Shown: in pieces, positions 1 through 8,457 of the stretch
Layout of the letters: every line of letters begins with the position of its first letter
Position numbering within the stretch: the stretch's first letter is position 1
Assembly: GCA_013329355.1 (NCBI GenBank)
Contig: DUKK01000127.1
Location: 1-14,159, forward strand
Source: Candidatus Poseidoniaceae archaeon
GTDB taxonomy: Archaea; Thermoplasmatota; Poseidoniia; Poseidoniales; Poseidoniaceae
Length of the DNA stretch: 14,159 nucleotides
Direction of reading: 5' to 3'
Made by a program: the position numbers and the translations under genes
Notes under the pieces: generated by a model
What the model was told of the DNA's origin: nothing
Seen by the model: the letters and a program-made list of their open reading frames with translations, nothing else
The model's database searches: none

Positions 1-1275
1 ATGGTCTCAATGAAACTTGACTCAGATAATGTCGAGCACGTAAAATATCTAACAACCGAAGGGTTAAACAAAAAGCAGCGACTAAACTTCTTGCGTGATG
101 TCAGCGCCGAACTAGGTGCTGATTTGTTCGAACTATCAACCTGCAACAGAGTTCTATACGTTGGATTCAATGTCACTTGTGAAGAATTAAAGTCAAGTGT
201 GTTGAAGACTGCTGCATTAACTTCTGCGCCGTTTAATCATTTCACCGGAATTGACGTATGGCGCCATTTGGTAAAAGTTTGCAGCGGTTTAGACTCGTTC
301 ATACTAGGCGAATTACAGGTGATGTCTCAGTTTCGCGGCTCGGTAGCATGGCACAGAAAGCACGGGTTGTTGAGTGATATGAACGGGGCCTTCTTCGAGC
401 ACGTGGTCTCTGCTAATAGGGTGATTAGGCGAGAGTTCGGTTTTAATCAAACGACAGAATCAATGCTCAATCTTGCCACCAGTGCTCTAGAGGAATTAGT
501 TCCAGTTAACCAACCAACAACATCCATTGTTTTGGGTTTTGGTGAGATGGGTTCTAAGGCAGTCGAAGTTTTGCTCTCGCTTGGCCAGGCAGATATCACA
601 GTTATCTCGCGTTCACCTGAGGAAGCTGCTTTGAGGAACCCAGAAATTGCCGCTAAAGTAACTATTATGACATTTGAGGAATGGCGGTCAAGTAACTTAT
701 CCCCAAACTTGATTATCTCGACAATCCGCAACAAAGTCGCTACTTATGATGCGTCTAATCCGCTACCAGCCAGTGAACCTGCAGTCATAATGGATTTCTC
801 CTGGCCGCCCTCAATTGATTCTACTGGAATTGGTGAAAATCATAAATTGCTTGGAACAGAGTATTGGATTAGAGCCTCCCACAGACTCGGTGTTGAGTGG
901 GATTATTCTTCAACAATCGCCAAGAGTGAGGCTATGATAACTAAGATTCAACAGCGCTTCATGAGCGCATTAACAGATAAGACTCGTGCAAAGTTTAGAG
1001 CTTTCATGTATCAAACACTTGAGGCTCTATCTGAACAATGGGAACTATCGGAACATGCCGAACATTCAACAACTCAACTCGGAGCGTTCTCTCGTGAAAT
1101 CGCTACTTGGATTTGTAATCAAAACGGACCTTTCGCCTTAGACGAACTCGATAATATGGTTTTATCCACTGACCGAGAAATTAATCCAACGCTTCTTAAG
1201 AGGGTGGCTAATGATGTTAATGAGACGATTATTCGCATCAATGAAAAGTCCACACTCTCGGAGGCTCCGCTTTGA
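1..1275 (+). CDS. hemA: Glutamyl-tRNA reductase (HemA)
   Basis: Catalyses the first committed step of C5-pathway tetrapyrrole synthesis: NADPH-dependent reduction of glutamyl-tRNA(Glu) to glutamate-1-semialdehyde in the cytoplasm. The 424-residue product has the family's three parts. The N-terminal catalytic domain carries STCNR at 46-50, with Cys48 as the expected thioester nucleophile. GLDSFILGE at 96-104 is the conserved substrate-site segment. A Rossmann NADPH domain has a glycine-rich GFGEMG at 179-184. A helical C-terminal dimerisation region lies from about 310 onward. Length is normal for the family. The reading frame begins with ATG exactly at the first base of the window, so no ribosome site can be seen and the true start could be this ATG, Met4 (position 10) or further upstream. 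It overlaps the next gene by 4 bp and is the first visible gene of the haem operon. Family assignment is very secure. Confidence 0.96.
   Translation: MVSMKLDSDNVEHVKYLTTEGLNKKQRLNFLRDVSAELGADLFELSTCNRVLYVGFNVTCEELKSSVLKTAALTSAPFNHFTGIDVWRHLVKVCSGLDSFILGELQVMSQFRGSVAWHRKHGLLSDMNGAFFEHVVSANRVIRREFGFNQTTESMLNLATSALEELVPVNQPTTSIVLGFGEMGSKAVEVLLSLGQADITVISRSPEEAALRNPEIAAKVTIMTFEEWRSSNLSPNLIISTIRNKVATYDASNPLPASEPAVIMDFSWPPSIDSTGIGENHKLLGTEYWIRASHRLGVEWDYSSTIAKSEAMITKIQQRFMSALTDKTRAKFRAFMYQTLEALSEQWELSEHAEHSTTQLGAFSREIATWICNQNGPFALDELDNMVLSTDREINPTLLKRVANDVNETIIRINEKSTLSEAPL
1260..1264 (+). promoter_or_regulatory. Shine-Dalgarno site for hemCD (TTG start)
   Basis: GGAGG inside the last codons of hemA, 7 nt before the TTG at 1272. 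It decides the start: the TTG overlaps the hemA stop as TTGA and is followed at once by the conserved N-terminal hydroxymethylbilane synthase strand (KLKIGTRTS). The arrangement implies translational coupling to hemA. Confidence 0.8.
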
Positions 1276-2963
1276 TCAAATTAAAAATCGGAACCAGAAC
1301 ATCTACGCTCGCGATGTGGCAAGCCAACTGCGTCCGTCAAAAGATCAACGATTTAGGTATCGAAACCGAAATAGTTGGCATCAATTCAAGCGGCGATAAA
1401 TCGCTAGGTGGTGATTTAGCGAGTTCTGTCGGACAATTCATTCACGCAGTAGATGCCGAACTAATTTCTCGGTCAATCGATATTGCAGTCCACTCCTCTA
1501 AAGACGTCCCAGTGATCATCTCTAGCGAGTTATCCAATCTGGCCTACCTTGAGCGTGGTTACACAAATGACGTAATTATTTTTGCCGATTCGCAAGGACA
1601 TCAAACACTATCTGAGGTACTAAAGCATAGAAATGAATCTACCTTAGAGCAAGCCCTCGCAGTAGTGCCAAAATCAGGCATGGTCGGAACTGTCTCGGGC
1701 AGGCGACAATCCTTTGTGTTGAGCAAGCGACCCGATGTAATACCTATTGCGGTAAGAGGTCAGGTAGAAACGCGCCTAAAACGGCTAAAAGAAGGCAGAG
1801 TTGACGCGATAATCCTCGCCGAGGTTGGACTGCAACGTTTGCACCAAGTGGATGCCCTCGAATCTTGGGTATTGTCAATGGGTGCTATGCGAATAAGTGA
1901 TGTCGAGTGGCCAACAGCACCGGGCCAAGGAGCAATCTCAGTGCACTGCCGGACAGAAGATTTGGAGAAGTTTACTAAGCTACGAGCCGCATTGAATCAT
2001 CTGCCTACAGAAGCTGATGTAATCAACGAACGAAAGATACTGTCAGCGATTGGCGGAGGGTGTCTATATCCAGCTGGAATAAAGGTCGCTGGTGACAAGG
2101 TTGCCGCCCAAATCTCACCAAAAAATTGGCGCGAAATATTCTGTCAAGGACTACCATATGGTAGTGAAAGATATACGGGTACACTCTCTACCTATCAGCC
2201 GATTCTACCAGCTACAACAATCAAACCAAGGAAAGTAAACGACTCTGGACCAAAAATAATTTCTACCCTAAATTCAGATAGATTGGCCCGAATATTACAA
2301 AATAGTTCTATCAATGTTGTCAATCAGCCGGTGATTGAATTAGTTGCCAAACCACAGGCTTGGCCAGCATCCTTCATTGATGATGACACCCCAAGGGCAA
2401 AGTGGCCTTATCTCGTCCTCACATCACCATTTGCGGCAAAGTGTGCAGTTGAGGTAGCCGAGCACAACCCCCAGCTCAAACGAATTCAGTGGCTGGCCAT
2501 CGGTGAAGGCACTGCCAGAGCATGTTTCATGCGCGGAGTTACGGTTTCAATATGTGCTCAAGCCAGAAATTCCGTCGAATTAGTCAATTATATTGACCGA
2601 ATGATTAGCCGGGACATCACTTTAATGATACCCCGTTCAGATGTTGCGTCAAGTGATTTAGTAGAGCAATTAACTACCCTTGGGTTCAGCACTAAGAGCT
2701 GGATAGGATATGAAAATCGCATTAAGAAAATAGACAGCATGCCGGTGACAGAGGATGATGTCTTGCTACTGTCTTCACCGTCCTCTGCGCGTGCATGGGT
2801 TGAAAACTCTCTACCAATACCTAAAAATATACTTTGCATGGGGAAGGCATCATTGGCGGAGATTGATTCGCTGGGTTATTTTGCTGATTCGACCGTGGAA
2901 ATACTACAGGGGCCAACATCTGAATTCGTTGCTAAGTGGTGGAAACAGAATCGAGGTGATTAA
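1272..2963 (+). CDS. hemCD: Bifunctional porphobilinogen deaminase / uroporphyrinogen-III synthase (HemC-HemD fusion)
   Basis: A fusion of two consecutive enzymes. Residues 1 to about 315 are hydroxymethylbilane synthase, which joins four porphobilinogens. Visible landmarks are HSSKDVP at 74-80 (Asp78 matches the catalytic aspartate), GRR at 143-145 and RGQVETR at 162-168 (cofactor and substrate-binding arginines), APGQGA at 216-221, and GGGC at 261-264, with Cys264 as the expected dipyrromethane attachment site. Residues from about 325 to 563 match uroporphyrinogen-III synthase (HemD), which cyclises and inverts ring D; visible pieces are the start strand GPKIIST, LVLTSPFAA at 381-389, LAIGEGTA at 408-415, LLLSSPSSA at 498-506 and the C-terminal GPTSE at 547-551. 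HemD is a poorly conserved family, so that half rests on pattern and context. Little linker separates the halves. About 15 extra residues sit near 105-135 relative to typical HemC. Start is TTG, 4 bp overlapping hemA. Confidence 0.93.
   Translation: MIKLKIGTRTSTLAMWQANCVRQKINDLGIETEIVGINSSGDKSLGGDLASSVGQFIHAVDAELISRSIDIAVHSSKDVPVIISSELSNLAYLERGYTNDVIIFADSQGHQTLSEVLKHRNESTLEQALAVVPKSGMVGTVSGRRQSFVLSKRPDVIPIAVRGQVETRLKRLKEGRVDAIILAEVGLQRLHQVDALESWVLSMGAMRISDVEWPTAPGQGAISVHCRTEDLEKFTKLRAALNHLPTEADVINERKILSAIGGGCLYPAGIKVAGDKVAAQISPKNWREIFCQGLPYGSERYTGTLSTYQPILPATTIKPRKVNDSGPKIISTLNSDRLARILQNSSINVVNQPVIELVAKPQAWPASFIDDDTPRAKWPYLVLTSPFAAKCAVEVAEHNPQLKRIQWLAIGEGTARACFMRGVTVSICAQARNSVELVNYIDRMISRDITLMIPRSDVASSDLVEQLTTLGFSTKSWIGYENRIKKIDSMPVTEDDVLLLSSPSSARAWVENSLPIPKNILCMGKASLAEIDSLGYFADSTVEILQGPTSEFVAKWWKQNRGD
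2953..2959 (+). promoter_or_regulatory. Shine-Dalgarno site for hemB (TTG start)
   Basis: GAGGTGA at the end of hemCD, 5 nt upstream of the TTG at 2965. The open frame of hemB extends back to 2755 inside hemCD, but this site and the N-terminal homology place the true start at 2965, giving a normal 324-residue protein. Confidence 0.8.
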
Positions 2964-2964
2964 T

Positions 2965-3939
2965 TTGAACATAAGGCCGAGGATTAATCGCTGGACAATT
3001 GCGAGGCGCAATCTAAATTTTGCCACCGATATCAAATCCTCATTGGTTCAGCCACATTTTGTTGTTGCAGGTAGTGGCGTAAATCAACCAATAGAGAGTA
3101 TGCCTGGAATAAATCGCCAGTCAGTTGATGTGCTGTGTGAAACAATTGCTGGAGATATGGCGCTTGGCATAACAGCTCACATGTTGTTCGCAGTTGTCGA
3201 CCACCACGATAAAGATTCAACAGCATCGAAGGCATCATTACCAGACATGCCCTTGCAACAGGCGATAACCCGATTGAGGCAGGAATATGGTGGTGAAATC
3301 GTCATTATGACGGACGTGTGTTTGTGCACTGCCACCGATCACGGTCACTGCGGAATTGTTCACAACCATGAAATCGATAACGATCTAACAATTCCTGAGT
3401 TGTGTAAAATAGCCTTGTCACACGCGTCAGCAGGCGCAGATTACATTTCTGCCTCTGATATGATGGATGGCAGAGTTAAAGCCATTCGCAACACACTCGA
3501 GGAAGCAGGTTTTACCAGCACCGGTATACTATCTTACTCGGTAAAATATGCTAGCGCATTCTATGGGCCTTTCAGAGATGCTGCATCATCATCCCCTACT
3601 TTCGGCGATCGAGGCAGCCATCAGATGGATATTCGTTCGGGCTATGATGAAGCAATCCTCGAAGCAGTATCTGATGAAAGCGAAGGCGCAGATATAATCA
3701 TGATTAAGCCAGCGATGACCTATTTGGACGTCGTTCGTCAAGTTGCAGATGCGGTGACACGCCCTGTTGCTGTGTACAATGTCAGCGGCGAATATTCGAT
3801 GGTTATGGCATCAACATCTGAAGAACAATCTACCGCCAGTCTTGTTAGGGAAATTTTCCATTCCTTCAAAAGGGCCGGCGCCGACATAATAGTTAGTTAC
3901 CACGCGAGGGCGACAATCGCGGGCAACTGGCTAGATTGA
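2965..3939 (+). CDS. hemB: Delta-aminolevulinic acid dehydratase / porphobilinogen synthase (HemB)
   Basis: Condenses two 5-aminolevulinate molecules to porphobilinogen in the cytoplasm. The product is 324 residues from the TTG at 2965, the usual family length, and begins with the characteristic RPR...RR N-terminal arm that holds the octamer together. The two Schiff-base lysines are visible: Lys194 in SYSVKYASAFYGPFRDAA and Lys248 in IMIKPAMTYLD. The metal site is the zinc type, with Cys119, Cys121 and Cys129 in DVCLCTATDHGHC; the magnesium type would have Asp/Ala here. Asp and Arg residues of the lid region (GDRGSHQMD at 214-222) are also present. It lies 1 bp after hemCD and 9 bp before hemL. 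The longer open frame upstream of 2965 overlaps hemCD and does not belong to the protein. Assignment is secure. Confidence 0.96.
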   Translation: MNIRPRINRWTIARRNLNFATDIKSSLVQPHFVVAGSGVNQPIESMPGINRQSVDVLCETIAGDMALGITAHMLFAVVDHHDKDSTASKASLPDMPLQQAITRLRQEYGGEIVIMTDVCLCTATDHGHCGIVHNHEIDNDLTIPELCKIALSHASAGADYISASDMMDGRVKAIRNTLEEAGFTSTGILSYSVKYASAFYGPFRDAASSSPTFGDRGSHQMDIRSGYDEAILEAVSDESEGADIIMIKPAMTYLDVVRQVADAVTRPVAVYNVSGEYSMVMASTSEEQSTASLVREIFHSFKRAGADIIVSYHARATIAGNWLD

Positions 3940-3944
3940 GGTGA
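3938..3944 (+). promoter_or_regulatory. Shine-Dalgarno site for hemL
   Basis: GAGGTGA overlapping the hemB stop codon, 4 nt before the hemL ATG at 3949. It is the same heptamer as at the hemB site, which supports a true ribosome-binding consensus in this genome. Confidence 0.75.
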
Positions 3945-3948
3945 ACAA

Positions 3949-5238
3949 ATGCAACGTGCTAAATCCAATTCATTGCATAGCGAAGCATTGCATCATCTAG
4001 TTGGTGGCGTAAATTCACCGGTCAGAGCGTTCAAATCCGTGCATGGCAAGCCAATTTATTTTGATAAAGCATCAGGAGCGATTGTCACTGATGTTGACGG
4101 CAATGAATATGTTGATTTCGTTCAGTCGTGGGGTCCTCTTGTTCACGGACACTCCCACCCTAAAATCATTGATTTAGTATATCAAAAAATGCAGAACGGG
4201 ACCTCATTTGGTGCTCCACATATCGGGGAGATAGAGTTAGCAAAACGGGTAAAACAGCGCTTCACATTCATGGATAAAGTTCGCTTTGTTTCATCAGGTA
4301 CTGAAGCAGTAATGAGCGCAGTCAGATTAGCCCGAGGCTACACAGGTAGGGATCTGTTAATCAAGTTCGAGGGTTGTTATCACGGCCATGTAGATTCACT
4401 GATGGTAAGTTCTGGTAGTGGTTTAGCTACTTTTGGCATTGCTAGTAGCCCTGGGATACCACAGGATACTGTTGCCACTACGCTTGTCGCCCCGTTAGAT
4501 GATGAAGATGCAGTTGAGTTCCTGTTCAATGAACACGGCGATGACATTGCCGCGGTAGTGATTGAGCCACTACCAGCCAATAACGGATTACTGGTTCAAA
4601 GACATGAATATCTGGCCAAACTACGTTCATTGTGTGATGAGCATGGTGCACTGCTAATTTTCGATGAGGTTATCAGCGGCTTCAGATTCAAAGACGGTAG
4701 TTACGGCGAAATCTCGGGGATTACCCCAGATATTACTGCGCTCGGCAAGGTAATTGGTGGTGGTCTACCAGTCGGTGCATACGGAGCTAGAACCGAGATA
4801 ATGGAGAGCCTATCACCACTCGGACCCGTTTATCAAGCCGGAACTTTGTCAGGTAATCCACTTGCTATGGCTGCTGGAATTATGACTCTTGATTTGCTCG
4901 ATAAAACTGCTTATGATCGACTTGAAGAGTTGGGCCAGCTATTGCAAGATAATGTCGAGCCGGTGCTGGAAAAACACGGCAATCCAATGCGTTTTATCAG
5001 GCGCGGCAGCTTATTTTGGTTCTCCCCAGGCGCACATGCGCCCCCACCAAGAGCGGATATGATTCCTAGCAATGCTGCCAGTTTGTATTCTGATGTTCAT
5101 CGTGGGTTGTTAAACAAAGGATACATGCTTGCCCCGTCTGCATATGAAATAGGTTTCATTGCAACTGTCCATGATGAGCAACACATCCTTGGTATGGTAA
5201 CAGCTCTTGATGAAGTATTGACTGAACTGGAGGTGTGA
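3949..5238 (+). CDS. hemL: Glutamate-1-semialdehyde 2,1-aminomutase (HemL)
   Basis: PLP enzyme that converts glutamate-1-semialdehyde, the HemA product, to 5-aminolevulinate, the HemB substrate. The 429-residue protein has the class-III aminotransferase fold. GGVNSPVRAF at 19-28 and DVDGNEYVDF at 48-57 form the family N-terminus. VSSGTEAVMSA at 114-124 and CYHGHVDS at 143-150 bind PLP phosphate and ring. FDEVISGFR at 238-246 holds the aspartate that contacts the PLP nitrogen. Lys267 in LGKVIGGGLPVGAYG is the PLP-linked lysine, and YQAGTLSGNPLAMAAG follows as the usual HemL signature. Length is normal. Its stop codon lies 2 bp before the preferred hemE start. HemA and HemL are a known channelling pair, but here they are separated by hemCD and hemB. 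Distinguished from other aminotransferases by these signatures and by context. Confidence 0.97.
   Translation: MQRAKSNSLHSEALHHLVGGVNSPVRAFKSVHGKPIYFDKASGAIVTDVDGNEYVDFVQSWGPLVHGHSHPKIIDLVYQKMQNGTSFGAPHIGEIELAKRVKQRFTFMDKVRFVSSGTEAVMSAVRLARGYTGRDLLIKFEGCYHGHVDSLMVSSGSGLATFGIASSPGIPQDTVATTLVAPLDDEDAVEFLFNEHGDDIAAVVIEPLPANNGLLVQRHEYLAKLRSLCDEHGALLIFDEVISGFRFKDGSYGEISGITPDITALGKVIGGGLPVGAYGARTEIMESLSPLGPVYQAGTLSGNPLAMAAGIMTLDLLDKTAYDRLEELGQLLQDNVEPVLEKHGNPMRFIRRGSLFWFSPGAHAPPPRADMIPSNAASLYSDVHRGLLNKGYMLAPSAYEIGFIATVHDEQHILGMVTALDEVLTELEV
5229..5234 (+). promoter_or_regulatory. Shine-Dalgarno site for hemE (GTG start)
   Basis: GGAGGT just before the hemL stop codon. It lies 6 nt before the GTG at 5241 but directly abuts an alternative in-frame GTG at 5235, so 5241 is the better start. 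Confidence 0.7.
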
Positions 5239-5240
5239 CG

Positions 5241-6272
5241 GTGAACGGTAAACAAAGAATTGTTGCCGCCCTAAACCTACAACCAGTTGACCGAACACCA
5301 GTTTGGTTTATGCGCCAAGCAGGTCGACACCTACCAGAATATCGTAAAATTGCTAAGGAGCACAACTTTTGGGAGCGTTGCATGGACGTAGATTTATGCA
5401 AAACAATAACGCTTCAGCCACTTCAGAGATATCAGAAAATCGATGCTGCTATCATCTTTAGTGACATTCTAACCCCTCTGCCATCACTTGGTTATGATGT
5501 TGAGTATGGTGGCGGCATAAGGATAAGTGATTTCAACCTCGATGACGTAGATGATTGGACAAAATTTAGCGCTAGAAAACACGCACCCTGGGCTGCTAAC
5601 GGTCTACAAGCAATAGGCGAAGAAATTGGTGATACCACTGCAAGATTGGGATTTGTTGGCTCGCCTTGGACTATCTGTATGTATTTGTTATCTGGTGGTA
5701 CCGGCGACAAAGATTTTCACAACGCCCGCGCTAAAATCTACTCTAACCCCGACCAAGCACGAGATATGCTGATGCGAATGGGTGCAATAGTTGGCGACTT
5801 ACTAGCTGATCAAGTCATTCATGGTGGCGCCGATGGTGTCCAGTTGTTCGATACATGGGCTGGGCTGCTATCGCCAGAAATCTATCGCAAGTTTGCCATG
5901 CCTGCGACAGCTCGAACAATTGAAGTGTTTCGAGAAAAGGTCGGCAGAGACACGCCAATAATCCATTATGCTAAGGGTTCAGGTCATCTTCATTCGGCAA
6001 TCCGAGAGCTAGACCTCAATGCAATTTCGCTAGATTGGCGTGACAATCTTGCTGCTAATCGTGAGCAATTCGGAACGCAGTTCGCCTTCCAAGGCAATCT
6101 CGACCCATCATTGCTCCACGGCTCAACCGAGATGGCCAAATCCGCAACACGTCGTGTTTTAGCGGCGGCCGGGGATATGCCGGGTCATATTTTCAATTTG
6201 GGTCACGGATTTGCTCCTTCAGCAAGAATTGAGTGTGTTGAAACTGTATTGCGAGAAATTGTTGGTGAATAA
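5241..6272 (+). CDS. hemE: Uroporphyrinogen-III decarboxylase (HemE)
   Basis: Removes four carboxyl groups from uroporphyrinogen III to give coproporphyrinogen III, without a cofactor. The 343-residue TIM-barrel protein shows the family signature PVWFMRQAGRHLPEYR near residue 20, whose arginines bind the acetate side chains. IIFSDILTPLPSLGY follows, where Asp75 corresponds to the essential active-site aspartate. GFVGSPWT, LFDTWAGLLSP and the C-terminal NLGHGF are also present. One position of the signature differs from the most common form: RHLPEY rather than RYLPEY. The GTG at 5241 is preferred to the one at 5235 because it has the correct distance from GGAGGT; the difference is two residues. 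It lies 2 bp after hemL and 2 bp before hemF, so it is within the operon. Assignment is secure. Confidence 0.96.
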   Translation: MNGKQRIVAALNLQPVDRTPVWFMRQAGRHLPEYRKIAKEHNFWERCMDVDLCKTITLQPLQRYQKIDAAIIFSDILTPLPSLGYDVEYGGGIRISDFNLDDVDDWTKFSARKHAPWAANGLQAIGEEIGDTTARLGFVGSPWTICMYLLSGGTGDKDFHNARAKIYSNPDQARDMLMRMGAIVGDLLADQVIHGGADGVQLFDTWAGLLSPEIYRKFAMPATARTIEVFREKVGRDTPIIHYAKGSGHLHSAIRELDLNAISLDWRDNLAANREQFGTQFAFQGNLDPSLLHGSTEMAKSATRRVLAAAGDMPGHIFNLGHGFAPSARIECVETVLREIVGE

Positions 6273-6274
6273 TC

Positions 6275-7183
6275 ATGCGGCAAAAAATGGCTGACATGGT
6301 TCACCGCATTCAAGATGAGATTTGCGCGGCTTTAACCGAAATCGATGGTGTTGACTATCGCCAAGATGAGTGGACACGGCCAGAGGGTGGCGGTGGCAGA
6401 AGTCGCGTGTTTTCTGGTGGCAAAGTATTCGAGAAGGCCGGCGTTAATGTTAGCGTTGTCCACGGAACTCTAAGCCCACAAGCTGCGAAAAGCATGGGTG
6501 GTGGCCATGAATTAATGGGCACAGATCTTGATTTCTTTGCTACCGGGATAAGCCTGGTTCTTCATCCAAATAACCCGATGGCACCGACAGTCCACGCAAA
6601 TTATCGCTACTTTGAGCGTGGTGAAGGGAAGAAGCCGGGTAGCTGGTGGTTTGGTGGTGGTGCAGATTTAACCCCAAGCTACCTGTTTGAAGAGGACGCA
6701 GTCCACTTTCATCAAGTCCACAAGGATGCGTGTGACCGTCATGCAGTAGCCGATTATGCTAGATTTAAACAGTGGTGCGATGAATATTTTTACATCAAAC
6801 ACCGTGGCGAGAGAAGGGGTTTGGGAGGAATATTTTTTGACGACGTTAATGATAGCAGCAGGGAGGATTGCCTTGCCTTTGTCACCGAATGTGCCGAGTC
6901 TTTTTTGCCATCCTATCTACCAATCTTACATCGCCGAATGGAGATGGAGTTCACTCCTGAGCATAAGGAATGGCAGCAAATCCGGCGAGGAAGATATGTT
7001 GAATTCAATCTAGTCTATGACCGTGGAACAACCTTTGGGCTAACCACCAACGGTAGGATAGAGAGTATCCTTATGTCATTGCCACTAACTGCAAGATGGG
7101 AATATTGCCATGAAGTGAATGAAAACAGTGATGAAGGCAAATTGTTAGCAGTCTTACGCCAACCGAAAGACTGGCTAGCCTAA
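6275..7183 (+). CDS. hemF: Oxygen-dependent coproporphyrinogen-III oxidase (HemF)
   Basis: Oxidatively decarboxylates two propionates of coproporphyrinogen III to vinyls, using O2, to give protoporphyrinogen IX. The 302-residue product is of normal length and highly conserved. Visible blocks are EGGGGRSRVFSGGKVFEKAG at 37-56, the signature HPNNPMAPTVHANYRYFE at 97-114, WWFGGGADLTPSY at 124-136, the GGIFFDD segment at 184-190 and RRGRYVEFNLVYDRGTTFGL at 237-256, followed by ESILMSLP. This is the aerobic enzyme, unrelated to the radical-SAM HemN, so the pathway as encoded here needs oxygen. GGTGA at 6264-6268, at the end of hemE, is a possible ribosome site 6 nt before the ATG. It lies 2 bp after hemE. 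Confidence 0.97.
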   Translation: MRQKMADMVHRIQDEICAALTEIDGVDYRQDEWTRPEGGGGRSRVFSGGKVFEKAGVNVSVVHGTLSPQAAKSMGGGHELMGTDLDFFATGISLVLHPNNPMAPTVHANYRYFERGEGKKPGSWWFGGGADLTPSYLFEEDAVHFHQVHKDACDRHAVADYARFKQWCDEYFYIKHRGERRGLGGIFFDDVNDSSREDCLAFVTECAESFLPSYLPILHRRMEMEFTPEHKEWQQIRRGRYVEFNLVYDRGTTFGLTTNGRIESILMSLPLTARWEYCHEVNENSDEGKLLAVLRQPKDWLA

Positions 7184-7200
7184 CGAATTGGGATGTTCAT

Positions 7201-8457
7201 ATGACTTCACTAGATGACTGGATAAAGTACGGCGATGAATTGCGCCGGCCCTTACTAGTCAACCCCAAGTTAGGGGACAGTGATAGCGTAGTTATTGTTG
7301 GCGGGGGTCTTTCTGGTATGTGTTGCGCGTATCGTATCGCAACTAAACGACCGAATCTCAAGGTGACTATAATTGAACGTTCGAGCCAGCTTGGTGGTGT
7401 GATTGCAACCTGGCAAGATGGCGAATGGATTTGTGATCTAGCGGTTAATGCAGCTAGACCTCATCCGGCATTTTGGCGATTAGTAGACGATTTATCTTTG
7501 TCCGATAAGTTCACCACATCAAGTCAAGAAGCAAAATCTCGGTGGATCCTATCCGCGGGTAGGAGTCACAAACTGACTTGGCGAACATTGTTTAAACTAG
7601 GTCCATTAAGGCTCCGAAAGTCACTCAAACGGGCGCGACAAGGGGGGGTTTCAGTTGCCCAATTAATACCTAATGAACCAATTGCTGATGCTCTTTGTTT
7701 AGGTATTGTAAACGATACAGCGGATAATGTAGATGCCGATTTTCTCATGCCTTCACTGACAAAGTTTGGTAGTGAGCCGCCGGTAAAAAAATCGAGGTTA
7801 CGGAAGCTTATTTCACAATCATATCCAATTTTCACCCCCTCTCGGGGTAGTATTGCTTCAATTGAAGGTGGAATGCAAGTTATAATTGACGTTTTAGGCA
7901 AAAAATTATCCTCTATGGACAATGTGACAATCGAATATAATCAGTCCGCTAAGTCACCAGCATCAGTAGCAAAACAGTATGCTGTTCCAATAGAATCTGT
8001 TGTCTGGGCGGCACCGGGTTTGCAAGAAAGTTATGCTGAATCTCAATTGTCAATCTTCGCTGTAGGCTACCAAAACGAAATAGTTTCTAGAGTAAAAATC
8101 GGTTACGGAACCTTGATTCCTGACAACAATATTCCAATTAGCGGGATATTAAATGAGAGCGACATTCATCAATCAAAGCGTAGTCCGGTCGGGCATCGAC
8201 TATTTCGTCTAATGGTGCCGCATAGTCGCTGGGACGGAGATGACCAATCAGTACTAAATTGTGCAGAATCACTACTAGGCAAAAAGCCAGTATTATTTGC
8301 GAAAATTGGTGAGAGGAGTATCCCGCGATATCCCCCGGGGTATATGTCTAGGTTGAGCCAAATTGAACACGACTGTACCTATGTTGGATGGGCCGTGAGT
8401 GGAGTGTCAATTACGCACGTTGTCGCTGAAGCAGAGCGAATTGCTGAACTATTCTAG
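7201..8457 (+). CDS. hemG: HemY-type FAD-dependent protoporphyrinogen oxidase (divergent)
   Basis: Predicted to oxidise protoporphyrinogen IX to protoporphyrin IX with FAD. What is seen: a dinucleotide-binding VVIVGGGLSGMCCAYR at 30-45 with the ribose-binding Glu59 in IIER, then LGGVI at 64-68; a mid-protein EGGMQVI near 222-228 that resembles the KGG(L/M) segment of the family; GTLIP near 302; RSIPRYPPGY near 372-381; and a C-terminal GWAVSGVSITHVVAEAERIAE resembling the family's FAD-closing segment. It is 418 residues, shorter than many HemY proteins (about 450-500), and its central substrate region is poorly conserved. Context is decisive: HemF lies immediately upstream, ferrochelatase is next to it, and no other candidate for this step is visible. 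The symbol hemG is used in the broad database sense; the protein is not the flavodoxin-like HemG. A generic amine-oxidase-family flavoprotein is the alternative. It lies 17 bp after hemF, with only a weak GGGATG (7190-7195) before the ATG. Confidence 0.85.
   Translation: MTSLDDWIKYGDELRRPLLVNPKLGDSDSVVIVGGGLSGMCCAYRIATKRPNLKVTIIERSSQLGGVIATWQDGEWICDLAVNAARPHPAFWRLVDDLSLSDKFTTSSQEAKSRWILSAGRSHKLTWRTLFKLGPLRLRKSLKRARQGGVSVAQLIPNEPIADALCLGIVNDTADNVDADFLMPSLTKFGSEPPVKKSRLRKLISQSYPIFTPSRGSIASIEGGMQVIIDVLGKKLSSMDNVTIEYNQSAKSPASVAKQYAVPIESVVWAAPGLQESYAESQLSIFAVGYQNEIVSRVKIGYGTLIPDNNIPISGILNESDIHQSKRSPVGHRLFRLMVPHSRWDGDDQSVLNCAESLLGKKPVLFAKIGERSIPRYPPGYMSRLSQIEHDCTYVGWAVSGVSITHVVAEAERIAELF

Noticed and set aside
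2755..2964. N-terminal extension of 70 codons for HemB
   Set aside because: It overlaps hemCD in another frame; the family N-terminus and a Shine-Dalgarno site both point to the TTG at 2965.
7642..7648. Run of seven G in the oxidase gene as a possible phase-variable or frameshift site
   Set aside because: The reading frame stays open with family-like sequence on both sides, and a single short run is weak evidence of slippage.
7566..7922. Minus-strand open frame of 118 codons
   Set aside because: Antisense to the oxidase gene, with low-complexity composition and no start signal or domain; a shadow of a real gene.
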